DNA from: Flavobacteriales bacterium
GTDB taxonomy: Bacteria > Bacteroidota > Bacteroidia > Flavobacteriales > Flavobacteriaceae
Direction: 5' to 3'
DNA: 64,000 bases
Assembly (NCBI GenBank): GCA_027066365.1
Contig: JAMONV010000054.1
Span: forward strand, 17,493-81,492
Positions 36,989 through 45,442 of this stretch are shown piece after piece (position 1 is the stretch's first letter; each line of letters opens with the position of its first letter). The position numbers and the translations under genes are program-made. The notes under the pieces are model-generated. The model was not told the DNA's origin. It did not search any database and saw nothing but the letters and a program-made list of their open reading frames with translations.

Positions 36989-37546
36989 CTATTGAATGGT
37001 AACAACCTTCGGATACCGAATGATTTTGTTTCCTAATCGATATCCTTTTTCAATAACATCATGAATCTTTCCCGACATCTTCTTATCACCCGGAATTTGT
37101 GCCACTGCATCGTGTATATCCGCATCAAACGCATCTCCTTTATGCACTTCTATTTCCTTCAAACCCTTGTCCGTCAACACCTTACGAAATTTATCATAAA
37201 TCAGTTTAACTCCTTTATACAAATCGTCCTCTTCCGTTTTTTTCAATTCGGTCAAAGCACGTTCAAAATCGTCCAAAACGGGCAATAAATCGGCAATCAC
37301 TTCCTCCGACGCCGTTTCGATTAAATCCATTTTCTCCCGGTTGGTGCGCTTGCGGTAATTATCGAATTCCGCATACAAACGAATATATTTATCCTTCTCC
37401 TCGGCTAATTGATTTTGTAAATCATCAATTTGCGCTTGCATTTCTTCCGCTTGATCTGGTTTCGTTTCTCCCGTTTTAGTTGATTGACTTTGTTTGACTT
37501 CATTCTTCAATACTTCCTGATTTTCTTTATGATTTTTCTTTTTCAT
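36989..37546 (-). CDS. grpE: GrpE nucleotide-exchange factor
   Basis: A 185-residue GrpE. A charged N-terminal coiled coil (about 1-75) precedes the dimerisation helices with KYIRLYAEFDNYRKRTNREK, and the C-terminal beta domain ends GYRLGNKIIRYPKVVTIQ. It exchanges nucleotide on DnaK. It begins the grpE-dnaJ-response-regulator unit; dnaK is not in this window. Confidence 0.96.
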   Translation of the reverse strand: MKKKNHKENQEVLKNEVKQSQSTKTGETKPDQAEEMQAQIDDLQNQLAEEKDKYIRLYAEFDNYRKRTNREKMDLIETASEEVIADLLPVLDDFERALTELKKTEEDDLYKGVKLIYDKFRKVLTDKGLKEIEVHKGDAFDADIHDAVAQIPGDKKMSGKIHDVIEKGYRLGNKIIRYPKVVTIQ

Positions 37547-37597
37547 TTTCTCCGGTTTTGTTTTTTAATCATTCAAAATTATGCCAAATCCAAAAAA

Positions 37598-37610
37598 TGA
37601 CAAGTTGTCA
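37598..37610. promoter_or_regulatory. TGACAA-G-TTGTCA dyad upstream of grpE
   Basis: A 6-1-6 inverted repeat overlaps the mnmD stop codon and sits 51 bases upstream of grpE. Flanking A and T runs make it look partly like a weak terminator for mnmD on the minus strand. It could equally be an operator for grpE. Neither role is shown. Confidence 0.35.
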
Positions 37611-38279
37611 CTTTTTCCATGCTCTCAACATGTGTCGCTTTCCCAGAGGGCCTGCAAGCCTTTCCGTCTTAAATCCGGCTTTAATAAGATTTCTACGCAC
37701 TTCTCCTTTTGCCGAATAAGTAACGAACACTCCGTTTTTTCGCATGGCAAGATACATATTTTTTAGCACTTCAAAAGTCCACAACTCCGGCTGGCTGCGC
37801 GGACTAAACGCATCGAAAAAAATAACGTCCCATTGTTCACGAACTTGGACTTCCTCAATAGGCAAACGGTGTTTGATTAATGTAAAATTTTCATCCAATT
37901 CAACGGATTGTTCCCATTTCGAAATATGAATCCGCAAAAATATTTGTTTTTCGGCTTCATCCCGATAAAAATTCAATAGCTTGTATTCATCCGAATTCAA
38001 CGGGAACATTTCATAGGTTTCATAAATGATTTGATGTTCGTTCTCCTTCGCAAAACGCCATGCTAAAAATGCATTCAAACCTGTCCCGAAACCCATCTCG
38101 CCTATGCGAATAACCCGTTGCCTCGCTTGAGATGCATATTCCTTCAATCCTTTATCGATAAAAACATACAAACTCTCCTTCATCGCTCCGTGAAGGGAAT
38201 GATAAGTTTCTCCAAAACGAACCGAATATATAGTAGGCGAACCGTCGCCTGTCTGTCTCGAAAAACGTTCTTTATTCAT
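37608..38279 (-). CDS. mnmD: MnmD-type tRNA wobble-uridine methyltransferase
   Basis: A 223-residue class I SAM methyltransferase. The SAM-binding segment is GEMGFGTGLNAFLAW (near residues 70-84), followed by an acidic end in strand 2 and the family-specific FFDAFSPRSQPELWT. This is the stand-alone methylase domain of MnmC, which makes mnm5s2U34 from nm5s2U34. Its start overlaps the end of the exosortase-F-associated gene by 4 bases. Confidence 0.92.
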   Translation of the reverse strand: MNKERFSRQTGDGSPTIYSVRFGETYHSLHGAMKESLYVFIDKGLKEYASQARQRVIRIGEMGFGTGLNAFLAWRFAKENEHQIIYETYEMFPLNSDEYKLLNFYRDEAEKQIFLRIHISKWEQSVELDENFTLIKHRLPIEEVQVREQWDVIFFDAFSPRSQPELWTFEVLKNMYLAMRKNGVFVTYSAKGEVRRNLIKAGFKTERLAGPLGKRHMLRAWKK

Positions 38280-38725
38280 GAACCGGCTGGCTTTGTTGCT
38301 TCACGAATGAAATAAAAAACGGGTAACAATAAAAATAATCCGACAGGCTGAATAAGCATCCGGCGTAAATAAAAAACAATTCGATAATCCACCGGACGAA
38401 TCCACTGAACCGTCAGCACGAATAAAATTCCCAAAATTACACCGGAATAAATAAAAAATTTGACAGCCCACAGGGTTAATCGCGCATCTTTAAATAACAA
38501 TTGCAACAAAATTACCGACAAAATCGAATTGACCGAATAGCGCAAAAAAATACTGAAATAATCTTCGAACCTTAACACCGGCAAAGAACTTTTCATATAA
38601 TTACCCGAAGCAAAATAATCGATGAATTTTTCGGGAAACCATTCTTGCTCGAATAAACGTACCGAAATTAATAAAATAACAACCGCTATGGCAAATACGT
38701 GTCGAAACCGGTTATTGCTCTTCAT
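38276..38725 (-). CDS. Exosortase-F-associated membrane protein, no adjacent exosortase
   Basis: A 149-residue integral membrane protein with about four hydrophobic helices. The pattern LFEQEWFPEKFIDYF, YFSIFLRYSVNSILSVILL and YLRRMLIQPVGLFLLLPVFYF matches the small protein usually found beside xrtF in Flavobacteria (TIGR04127). Here no exosortase gene is beside it; the neighbours are mnmD and a TauE/SafE protein. The function of the family is unknown. Confidence 0.8.
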   Translation of the reverse strand: MKSNNRFRHVFAIAVVILLISVRLFEQEWFPEKFIDYFASGNYMKSSLPVLRFEDYFSIFLRYSVNSILSVILLQLLFKDARLTLWAVKFFIYSGVILGILFVLTVQWIRPVDYRIVFYLRRMLIQPVGLFLLLPVFYFIREATKPAGS

Positions 38726-39476
38726 CTTCGTGCAGTAAATGTTTCACCTTTTTTATCTTTTTCTTATACATCATTTCTTTTTTGGCATTAATTTCCAAAT
38801 GTTGTTTTCCCGGAGATAAATACATGATATTCAATCCCAAACCGCGTAAAATGAACAAGACACCCACCAAAACCACCACATAAGGAATCATTCTGTCCAA
38901 TTTTCGGCGCACTTCCACCGAAAATAAAGTTTGCAAATAAGTAATCAACATCAATGCCGGTGTGGTTCCCAGTCCGAAAAGCATCATGTAAAGCATACCA
39001 TACCATACGCTTCCCGTTGCAACGGCACCCACCAAAGCCAAATAAACCAATCCGCACGGCAAAAAACCGTTCAAAAAGCCCATACCGAACATGGCACCCA
39101 AGCTTTTCCGCTTGAGCAAACGATTCATTTGAAACTTCAATTTTCCGATAAATTGCCCCCACGCTCCCGGCAAACCGGGATTAAGCCACTTCGAAGCAGG
39201 AAAAAAAGCCACCAAAATCATGAAAATTCCAAAAATCAAAGAAATATTTTGCTGTAATCCCGACAATTTCAAACCCGTCCCGATTAAGCCGAAAACCAAA
39301 CCGATTAAACCGTATGCCAACAAACGACCAATATGATAAACAATCAATTGCATGGCGGTTTTCAATCGATTTGACCGGTCAACGGGAATAATTAACGCTA
39401 TCGGACCGCACATTCCTACACAGTGTGCCTCGCCGATCAAACCCAATAAGAGCGCGGAAAGAAAAATTTCAGCCAT
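38712..39476 (-). CDS. TauE/SafE-like (DsbD_2) membrane protein
   Basis: A 254-residue protein when begun at the ATG at 39476 (MAEIFLSALL). It has about six hydrophobic helices and begins GEAHCVGMCGPIAL, a Cys/His motif of the sulfite-exporter/DsbD-like family, which in Bacteroidota often sits near cytochrome-oxidase assembly genes. FLNGFLPCGLVYLAL holds another Cys. The C-terminal 40 residues are Lys-rich and cytoplasmic. It may move metal, sulphur or reducing power across the inner membrane; no partner is visible here. Confidence 0.82.
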   Translation of the reverse strand: MAEIFLSALLLGLIGEAHCVGMCGPIALIIPVDRSNRLKTAMQLIVYHIGRLLAYGLIGLVFGLIGTGLKLSGLQQNISLIFGIFMILVAFFPASKWLNPGLPGAWGQFIGKLKFQMNRLLKRKSLGAMFGMGFLNGFLPCGLVYLALVGAVATGSVWYGMLYMMLFGLGTTPALMLITYLQTLFSVEVRRKLDRMIPYVVVLVGVLFILRGLGLNIMYLSPGKQHLEINAKKEMMYKKKIKKVKHLLHEDEEQ

Positions 39477-39527
39477 ACAATTTGTTTTGCACAAATTTAA
39501 TCATAATCGCCTAGCAAGCAAAAATAA

Positions 39528-39558
39528 GAAAGACCGCTACATACGTAAGCGGTCTTTC
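39528..39558 (-). terminator. Intrinsic terminator downstream of sodA
   Basis: GAAAGACCGCT (39528-39538) pairs with AGCGGTCTTTC (39548-39558). Read on the minus strand it is followed by a T-rich stretch, as expected for the end of sodA. The stem has 11 base pairs. Confidence 0.85.
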
Positions 39559-39596
39559 TCCTTTAACCTTAAAACTCCTTAGCTATGAAAAAAGGA

Positions 39597-40202
39597 TTAT
39601 TGTTTGACTTCGTCATATCGCCTAGCCACTTCTTTCCAATGGATGACATTAAAAAAATCATCGATATAGTTTCCTCGCTTATTTTGGTGTTTTAAATAAT
39701 ATGCGTGCTCCCAAACATCCATACCCAAAATCGGTGTCCCGATACAATCAACAAATTTCATTAGAGGATTATCTTGATTGGCCGTCGTGCAAATGCTTAA
39801 TTTTCCTTCATGCACCAGCAACCAAACCCACCCCGAACCGAACCTTGACAAACCGGCTTTCTTAAATTGTTCTTTGAAAGTTTCAAATGACCCGAAGTCC
39901 CGTTGAATGGCATCGAACAAATCCCCCACCGGCAATCCGCCACCTTCCGGAGACATGATTTGCCAATAAAGTTTATGATTCCAATAGCCTCCGCCGTTGT
40001 TTCGAATGGCCGTCTGATTTATGTGAATGCTTTTGAGGATTTCTTCAATGGATTTTCCTTCAAAACAAGTCCCTTCAATAGCGGCATTCAATCCGTTCGT
40101 ATAGCCCCGGTGGTGTCCCAAATGGTGAACCCGCATGGTGGCTTCATCGATATAGGGTTCCAAAGCATTATATTGATAAGGTATCTCTGGCAATTTAAAC
40201 AT
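39597..40202 (-). CDS. sodA: Superoxide dismutase, Mn-type or cambialistic
   Basis: A 201-residue Fe/Mn superoxide dismutase started at the ATG at 40202; an upstream TTG would add four residues and is less likely. The metal ligands are His27, His76, Asp162 and His166. Gly72, four residues before His76, and Gln143 in TTANQD are the positions that mark Mn-type enzymes; Fe-types carry Gln near the former site. Metal use could still be mixed. It has its own terminator and lies upstream of the TauE/SafE gene in the direction of transcription. Confidence 0.96.
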   Translation of the reverse strand: MFKLPEIPYQYNALEPYIDEATMRVHHLGHHRGYTNGLNAAIEGTCFEGKSIEEILKSIHINQTAIRNNGGGYWNHKLYWQIMSPEGGGLPVGDLFDAIQRDFGSFETFKEQFKKAGLSRFGSGWVWLLVHEGKLSICTTANQDNPLMKFVDCIGTPILGMDVWEHAYYLKHQNKRGNYIDDFFNVIHWKEVARRYDEVKQ

Positions 40203-40296
40203 AATCGTTTTCAATTTTAACGAAGCAAATATACGAACGCATTTATTTTTTTATGTGACAAAAATATCACATTTTTTTATAACGGCATAACGATTT

Positions 40297-41127
40297 TCAA
40301 TAACGCTCCACCAGCGCACGAACCAATTCACGAACCACCGGCTCCGCCTTGGCCGCTTCCTTAATTACTTCCTGATGATTGACATTCTTGATAAATTCTT
40401 CATCGCCCAAATCGGTAATTACGGAAATTCCGAACACTTCCATCTCCATATGTTTGGCCACAATCACTTCGGGAACCGTACTCATTCCCACGGCATCGGC
40501 GCCCAAAGTTCGCACCATTTTATATTCGGCCAAAGTTTCAAACGTAGGTCCTTGCAACCCCAGATAAACCCCTTTTTGATATGAAATCCCGTTGTTTTTG
40601 GCATAATCTTCCACTACTTTTATCATTTCCATACTATACGGTTCGCTCATATTTACAAACCTGGGACCGAAACGTTCGTCATTGGCACCTCGCAGCGGGT
40701 GTTCCGGAAAGAAAAATATATGATCGGTGATAATCATCACGTCTCCGATTTTGAAATTGACATTTACACCACCCGATGCATTGCTTACAATCAACTTGTT
40801 GATTCCCATTAATTTCATTACACGTTCGGGAAAAGTAACCTCCTTCATATTATATCCTTCATAATAATGAAAACGCCCATTCATAGCCATTACATATTTC
40901 CCCGATAACCAACCGAATATCAGCGAACCTTTATGCCCCTTAACCGTGGACACGGGAAAATTGGGTACACTTTTATAAGGAATCTCAACATCAATGTCGA
41001 TATCTTCACTCAAACTGCCTAATCCGCTACCCAACACAATGCCGTATTCGGGTATTTCATCCAGAATATCCAATAAATGATCGGCGGTTTCGCGCGCCTT
41101 GTCATATAAATTTTCTGCTGTTAACAT
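40297..41127 (-). CDS. punA: Purine-nucleoside phosphorylase
   Basis: A 276-residue trimeric PNP of the punA type, begun at the ATG at 41127; an ATG two codons upstream at 41133 is also possible. GSGLGSLSED is at the phosphate site near residue 34, RFHYYEGY and ISNASGGVN follow, and the active-site Asn is in VGMSTVPEVIVA. It cleaves guanosine and inosine. Its start lies inside the end of lpxK. Confidence 0.94.
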   Translation of the reverse strand: MLTAENLYDKARETADHLLDILDEIPEYGIVLGSGLGSLSEDIDIDVEIPYKSVPNFPVSTVKGHKGSLIFGWLSGKYVMAMNGRFHYYEGYNMKEVTFPERVMKLMGINKLIVSNASGGVNVNFKIGDVMIITDHIFFFPEHPLRGANDERFGPRFVNMSEPYSMEMIKVVEDYAKNNGISYQKGVYLGLQGPTFETLAEYKMVRTLGADAVGMSTVPEVIVAKHMEMEVFGISVITDLGDEEFIKNVNHQEVIKEAAKAEPVVRELVRALVERY

Positions 41128-42106
41128 ATGCATATATTTTTTGTTTCAATATTTGCTCGTCTTTCGACCGGAATCTCACCGGCACAACGATAGGCTCAAA
41201 ACCCGCATCCTCCAATTTTTGCTTGTCTTTCTCCGTTGTGATTATGCCTCGGGCTTTATATTTTTTCAATACCGATCGAATCTTTTGCAACCGCCTCCGG
41301 CCATACTCGGCATGATCGGGAAAGAGTAGCGGAACAAAGTTAATATTTTTTCCCGACAGGAAATCTAACATTGGCACAGGATTGGCGATTCCGGTAACCA
41401 AAACGTATTGTTTCCCTTCCAAATCGCTCCAATCCAATGATTTATTCCCTTGATACGGTTCCCCGTGTTCCAAATGATAAATCAATACGGGCTTGCCGGT
41501 CATTGCTTCGATTTTTGCCTTCTTCGCGCTAGCTTCTTCCATTTTATCATCGGGAACTTTGGTCAAAACAATCAAGTCCGCAGTTTTGGCGCGTTGCGGT
41601 AAATCCCTTAAAGAACCCATAGGAAACAAATCATCTTCTGTAAACGGCTTGTTAAACGGCGTCAATAATATTCGAAAGCCCGAAGCTAATCGCCTGTGCT
41701 GAAAAGCATCATCCAACAATATTATATCGGAACGAACAAGCCTTTGCAGTTCCCTGATTCCGTGCACCCGGTCGGCATCCACCGCCACATGCACCCGGCT
41801 GCCGTATCGGCGAAAAATCTGATGTGGTTCGTCACCCGATTCCCGCCAGCCGTCTCCTTCTTTGAGCAAGCGAAATCCCTTGCTCTTTCGCCCATAACCC
41901 CGGCTTAATACGGCCAAGCGGTATGTATCCGACAAAAGTTCAATCAAATATTCCGTAAACGGTGTTTTTCCGGCCCCTCCCAAATTCAAATTACCTATAA
42001 TAATCACAGGAATATCCACTTTATATGAGCGTAAAATTTTCCGGTCATACAGCGCATGACGTAATCTCAAAATCCCTTCGATGATTTTTGCCGGTAGCTT
42101 TTTCAC
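41102..42106 (-). CDS. lpxK: Tetraacyldisaccharide 4'-kinase
   Basis: A 334-residue LpxK. The P-loop GNLNLGGAGKTP (residues 38-49) is intact, and a Walker-B-like ILLDDAFQHRRL segment follows near 135. It phosphorylates the lipid A precursor at the inner membrane, so the organism makes lipid A. It overlaps the start of punA by about 25-32 bases and starts 4 bases after the upstream BatA-domain gene ends. Confidence 0.96.
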   Translation of the reverse strand: MKKLPAKIIEGILRLRHALYDRKILRSYKVDIPVIIIGNLNLGGAGKTPFTEYLIELLSDTYRLAVLSRGYGRKSKGFRLLKEGDGWRESGDEPHQIFRRYGSRVHVAVDADRVHGIRELQRLVRSDIILLDDAFQHRRLASGFRILLTPFNKPFTEDDLFPMGSLRDLPQRAKTADLIVLTKVPDDKMEEASAKKAKIEAMTGKPVLIYHLEHGEPYQGNKSLDWSDLEGKQYVLVTGIANPVPMLDFLSGKNINFVPLLFPDHAEYGRRRLQKIRSVLKKYKARGIITTEKDKQKLEDAGFEPIVVPVRFRSKDEQILKQKIYAYVNSRKFI

Positions 42107-42110
42107 GGTT

Positions 42111-44000
42111 TTATTTCCAATATTTAATTACCAACAGTTCTGTCAATAAAAACAATAGCGCCAGCAATATAAACCATCGCGAATAATCCGGCGGTTCATC
42201 GCTTCGGGGAATATTTCCCGTATAATCATTTTTGTAAAGCTTTATATGGGGCGGCAACTCGTTTTCTCCGCCACGATAATAGACGAGTCGGCTTTCTTTT
42301 CTGTTTTCATTGACGGCGATAACCCCCAATGTATCTTGTCCTTTAATCACCGAATAAATACCGGGAGGTAAATTCAAATTTTTAATATAAACCTCCGTCT
42401 TTCCATCCTTCATCACCGAATAAACCGAATATTCACGATTTCCCGATAGAAGCTTAACCGGTTCTTCTCCTTCGATACCCTTGGAAAAAATTACCGCTTT
42501 ATCCGTTCCCGAATAAAAATACAGTCTTTCTTCCGCATATGTATTCATAGGTTTATAAAATACAGGTATAACCAACGGTGATTGATAAAAATCCGATACG
42601 GGATATGCCGGATAAAAAGTGAAAACATATAAATTTCCATGCTTGAAAAAAGCAGGATATCCTTCTCCCGTCGAAATCAAAGAACCCGTCACGGGAGGCA
42701 ATGCATATATGAATTTCGTATAAGGAAACTGCGATTGAGCGGGTTGCTTCTCAAATACATCACGGAAAAAAGGCCTGCGAAAATCAAGACGATTAAGTAT
42801 AAAGTCACCCTTTTTCAACGTAAAAGCGGGATTTATTCGCTTGAAAAACGCCCGGTCGTTTTCCATGGATTTTTGCGGAACGAATATCACCGGAACCGGC
42901 AGGCTTGCAATTAAATCGAAATTGTAGTAAGGTTTCCAACCATACAACACCAACAAATCATATTGCTTCGCTTTTACCCAATCCACTTCATCAGGTTTGA
43001 CGGTTTTATAATCCACACGGTTGGCTTTCCAGAGCTTAAATAAAAAAACCGGAATGCTATCGCCCACCATCAACACTTTTTTAGGTTTATTTCCCGGAAC
43101 GATAAAATACAAGCGGTTATCAGGCATATAATACGGATCGTTCGTAATTTCGATTTGAGCGCCCGGCGCCGAATAATTTTTTTCGATATGAAATTCTATC
43201 GTATCCCCTTCGTCTTTATCCAAATTCAATAATTGACTAAAAACCGGTTTGCCACCCATGGTCACCTTAAAAACCGAATTGAACTTTTTTCCGCTTGCAT
43301 GCACCAAAGCCCGGTAATAAACTCTGTCGGCAGCTTGCTTCACCATAAAAATCGTATCAACGGATAAATTAACGGGAAATTCGGAATTAACAAAAATAAA
43401 ATGATACTCCGAAAGTGTATCTTCCCTTGCCATATGCAAAGCCGTTTCATCGAAAAATTGCCCGTCGCTGAAATAATAAACCTGTTTTCTTCCCGGAAAC
43501 TTGCGTTTCAAAGCCTTCAAAATCGCCACATGATCCGTAACTCTGTGCCGGAAGTCATTCCGTAATAAACCGGTCAAATTTTTTCCATCTGTTTTCCTCC
43601 ATCGTTGGCCGTCGTATAAATAATATTGATTGGAGGCAAAAACCCCTTCGTGCAACAATGACAATAATCGATCGTGCAAATCCGTATTGCCGGAACGGTA
43701 ATTGGTAGACATGCTCCGGTCGAAAAAAATCACCGAAGGCAAGCCCGATTTTTTCGTTTCCAAAGGGAAATACGGCTTGGCAAACGCCAGCACCAGTGCC
43801 GCCAATGCCCCCATGCGTAGCAACAGTAAAATCCATTTTTTCAGCTTTTGAATACGCTGCGTTTCCCGATGAATTTGTTTAAGAAAAGATACATTCGGAA
43901 AAATCAATCGCTTATAGCGGCGCAAGCGCATCAAATGCACCAAAACCGGTATGAGCAGCAGAAAAAGGAAATATAATATGGACGGATTCTGAAATTTCAT
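42111..44000 (-). CDS. BatA-domain membrane protein (N-terminal double transmembrane, VWA-like)
   Basis: A 629-residue protein begun at MKFQNPSILYFLFLLL (44000), since the frame from 44096 adds upstream sequence across the terminator. The first 80 residues form the BatA N-terminal pair of helices with VHLMRLRRYKRLIFPNVSFL. A large extracytoplasmic region follows and a final helix LFLLTELLVIKY lies at the C terminus. Similar proteins are widespread in Bacteroidota; the function is unclear, and 'aerotolerance' in the old name is not shown here. No batABCDE set is adjacent. Confidence 0.85.
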   Translation of the reverse strand: MKFQNPSILYFLFLLLIPVLVHLMRLRRYKRLIFPNVSFLKQIHRETQRIQKLKKWILLLLRMGALAALVLAFAKPYFPLETKKSGLPSVIFFDRSMSTNYRSGNTDLHDRLLSLLHEGVFASNQYYLYDGQRWRKTDGKNLTGLLRNDFRHRVTDHVAILKALKRKFPGRKQVYYFSDGQFFDETALHMAREDTLSEYHFIFVNSEFPVNLSVDTIFMVKQAADRVYYRALVHASGKKFNSVFKVTMGGKPVFSQLLNLDKDEGDTIEFHIEKNYSAPGAQIEITNDPYYMPDNRLYFIVPGNKPKKVLMVGDSIPVFLFKLWKANRVDYKTVKPDEVDWVKAKQYDLLVLYGWKPYYNFDLIASLPVPVIFVPQKSMENDRAFFKRINPAFTLKKGDFILNRLDFRRPFFRDVFEKQPAQSQFPYTKFIYALPPVTGSLISTGEGYPAFFKHGNLYVFTFYPAYPVSDFYQSPLVIPVFYKPMNTYAEERLYFYSGTDKAVIFSKGIEGEEPVKLLSGNREYSVYSVMKDGKTEVYIKNLNLPPGIYSVIKGQDTLGVIAVNENRKESRLVYYRGGENELPPHIKLYKNDYTGNIPRSDEPPDYSRWFILLALLFLLTELLVIKYWK

Positions 44001-44017
44001 TGATACAAAGATACATA

Positions 44018-44056
44018 AACAAAAAAATCCCGGTGTGCGTAACGACACCGGGATTT
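44018..44056 (-). terminator. Strong intrinsic terminator after the orphan gene
   Basis: AAATCCCGGTGT (44025-44036) pairs perfectly with ACACCGGGATTT (44045-44056), 12 base pairs with an 8-base loop. On the minus strand a run of seven T follows. It ends the transcript of the gene at 44101-45174. Confidence 0.93.
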
Positions 44057-44100
44057 CCTCGAACCGAAAACGATGCTCACGCAACACAAAATCCAACAGA

Positions 44101-45174
44101 TTAGGCTATATCCATCGCCGATTTCGGCTTTTCTTCGCTTAATCGAATATTTTGCGCCGTTTGCGGAACCGGAACGATTTTTTCTTTCTTAATCCACCGT
44201 TCGGGCAAATGAATTTCGTGTCCGCGCACATGAATGGTCGTCGCTTTAACCGGCATTTCATATACGATTCGCAAACCGTAAACCGGGTTTCCGAAACGGT
44301 TTTTAAATTCTCCGGGTCCATCCACCATTAGTAACTTGAAATCGGCAGGGAAATAAATGCGTTTCGCATAATCGCGTTTGCGATTCGGTAAATAATAAGT
44401 CAACCAAAGCACTTTGGCCGTACCTTTATAACGCAATCCGGTAGGGATATAAGTGCCGGATTTTTTTTCTTCTTTCAATAACCGGTCGATATAATCCCGT
44501 GCGTCCTCAAAATCGCTATCGCTTACAGACAAGTAACGCACCGGATATCCGCGTACATACGCCACCATATTGAGCCATTGAACACTGCGTTGTTTTTCCG
44601 TATTAATCAACGAATCGATTTCCTTCAAGATGCCACCGGTAAAATGTTCGGAAAATTCCGGATAATACGGTAATGCCGACAACAAATCCACTGCACGTTT
44701 AATTTTATTCAAACAAGTTTCATCGGGGCAAACCGCCATAGCGGCACGCAATTCACAAAACAGTTGACGCAATTCCTCCAAAATGCCCGGGTGCAATTCC
44801 GGATTAATATAACTTTCGGTCACTTCATGCACCACGGCTTCGGGAATTTCCTTGAGCGCTTCGTCTATATCGTCTAATTGATGTTTGCCCCAAGGCTTAT
44901 AATGCCCGTCGAAATCTTTATATTCTGCCACCGTATTGGCGGTTTCCACCGTCACTCTATTTTCGGCACAAGCCACTTCGCGAATTTTTTCGATTTCATC
45001 GCCGAATTTTTTTTTCCAAAACGGCGAATAAGTCAAAGTACACAGATAATCACTGCGTTTTTTGAGATCCGTCAGCTGAGCCGGCGTTTCCACTTGCAAC
45101 ATTTCGTCACGAATAATGCAATTAATGCGGCGAATATCATCCGCATTGTTTACACGTCCGTAAATACGTTTCAT
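44101..45174 (-). CDS. Unrecognised soluble orphan protein
   Basis: A 357-residue protein I cannot place in a family. It has no signal peptide or membrane helix. It starts MKRIYGRVNNADDI and has several Cys residues (six in all, including CPDETC near 150), a strongly helical first half, and a basic or beta-like second half ending with PKSAMDIA. It forms its own unit: a 268-base repeat-rich region upstream and a strong terminator downstream. Codon use and composition look like the neighbours. It could be a lineage-specific gene of unknown role. Confidence 0.8.
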   Translation of the reverse strand: MKRIYGRVNNADDIRRINCIIRDEMLQVETPAQLTDLKKRSDYLCTLTYSPFWKKKFGDEIEKIREVACAENRVTVETANTVAEYKDFDGHYKPWGKHQLDDIDEALKEIPEAVVHEVTESYINPELHPGILEELRQLFCELRAAMAVCPDETCLNKIKRAVDLLSALPYYPEFSEHFTGGILKEIDSLINTEKQRSVQWLNMVAYVRGYPVRYLSVSDSDFEDARDYIDRLLKEEKKSGTYIPTGLRYKGTAKVLWLTYYLPNRKRDYAKRIYFPADFKLLMVDGPGEFKNRFGNPVYGLRIVYEMPVKATTIHVRGHEIHLPERWIKKEKIVPVPQTAQNIRLSEEKPKSAMDIA

Positions 45175-45442
45175 GGCTCTAAATTTTTCGATTTCAATAA
45201 GTTATACGCAAAAAACAAGCCTTATTACCTTTCCTGACAATTTTTCGTTTTTTCTGACAAAATTTCTAGAAATTTCTTTTTTTTCACCCGAATAAACCGG
45301 CATCTTTCATTTCTTTCCTTGGATAGATATTATCAAAGTGATTTTCTTCAAAAACGAAAAAAATTTCTTGTCTAAAATTTCTTGTCTAAAGTCTAAAAAA
45401 ACCTACGTTTAAAAACCATTTATACTAAACCGAAACGAAATC
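45175..45442. promoter_or_regulatory. Repeat-rich upstream region of the orphan gene
   Basis: No gene is seen. TTYCTGACAA occurs at 45231-45240 and 45251-45260, exactly 20 bases apart. A perfect 16-base palindrome AAATTTCTAGAAATTT covers 45260-45275. AAATTTCT occurs four times on the plus strand (45260, 45270, 45361, 45375). This pattern looks like a cluster of regulator sites for the gene at 44101, or the end of the upstream divergent unit. It is AT-rich, so chance must be considered. Confidence 0.5.
45361..45397. repeat. 14-bp tandem direct repeat and three GTCTAAA units
   Basis: AAATTTCTTGTCTA occurs twice in tandem at 45361-45374 and 45375-45388. GTCTAAA follows each and occurs a third time at 45391-45397. 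It lies about 190 bases upstream of the orphan gene start and near the end of the DedA-like gene. Confidence 0.9.

Noticed and set aside
38276..38725. Exosortase XrtF itself
   Set aside because: The protein is too short and lacks the conserved Cys, Arg and His triad of exosortases.
39584..39640. ATG followed by a Lys-rich frame antisense to the sodA end
   Set aside because: Lies in the terminator-to-stop region of sodA and runs antisense into it.
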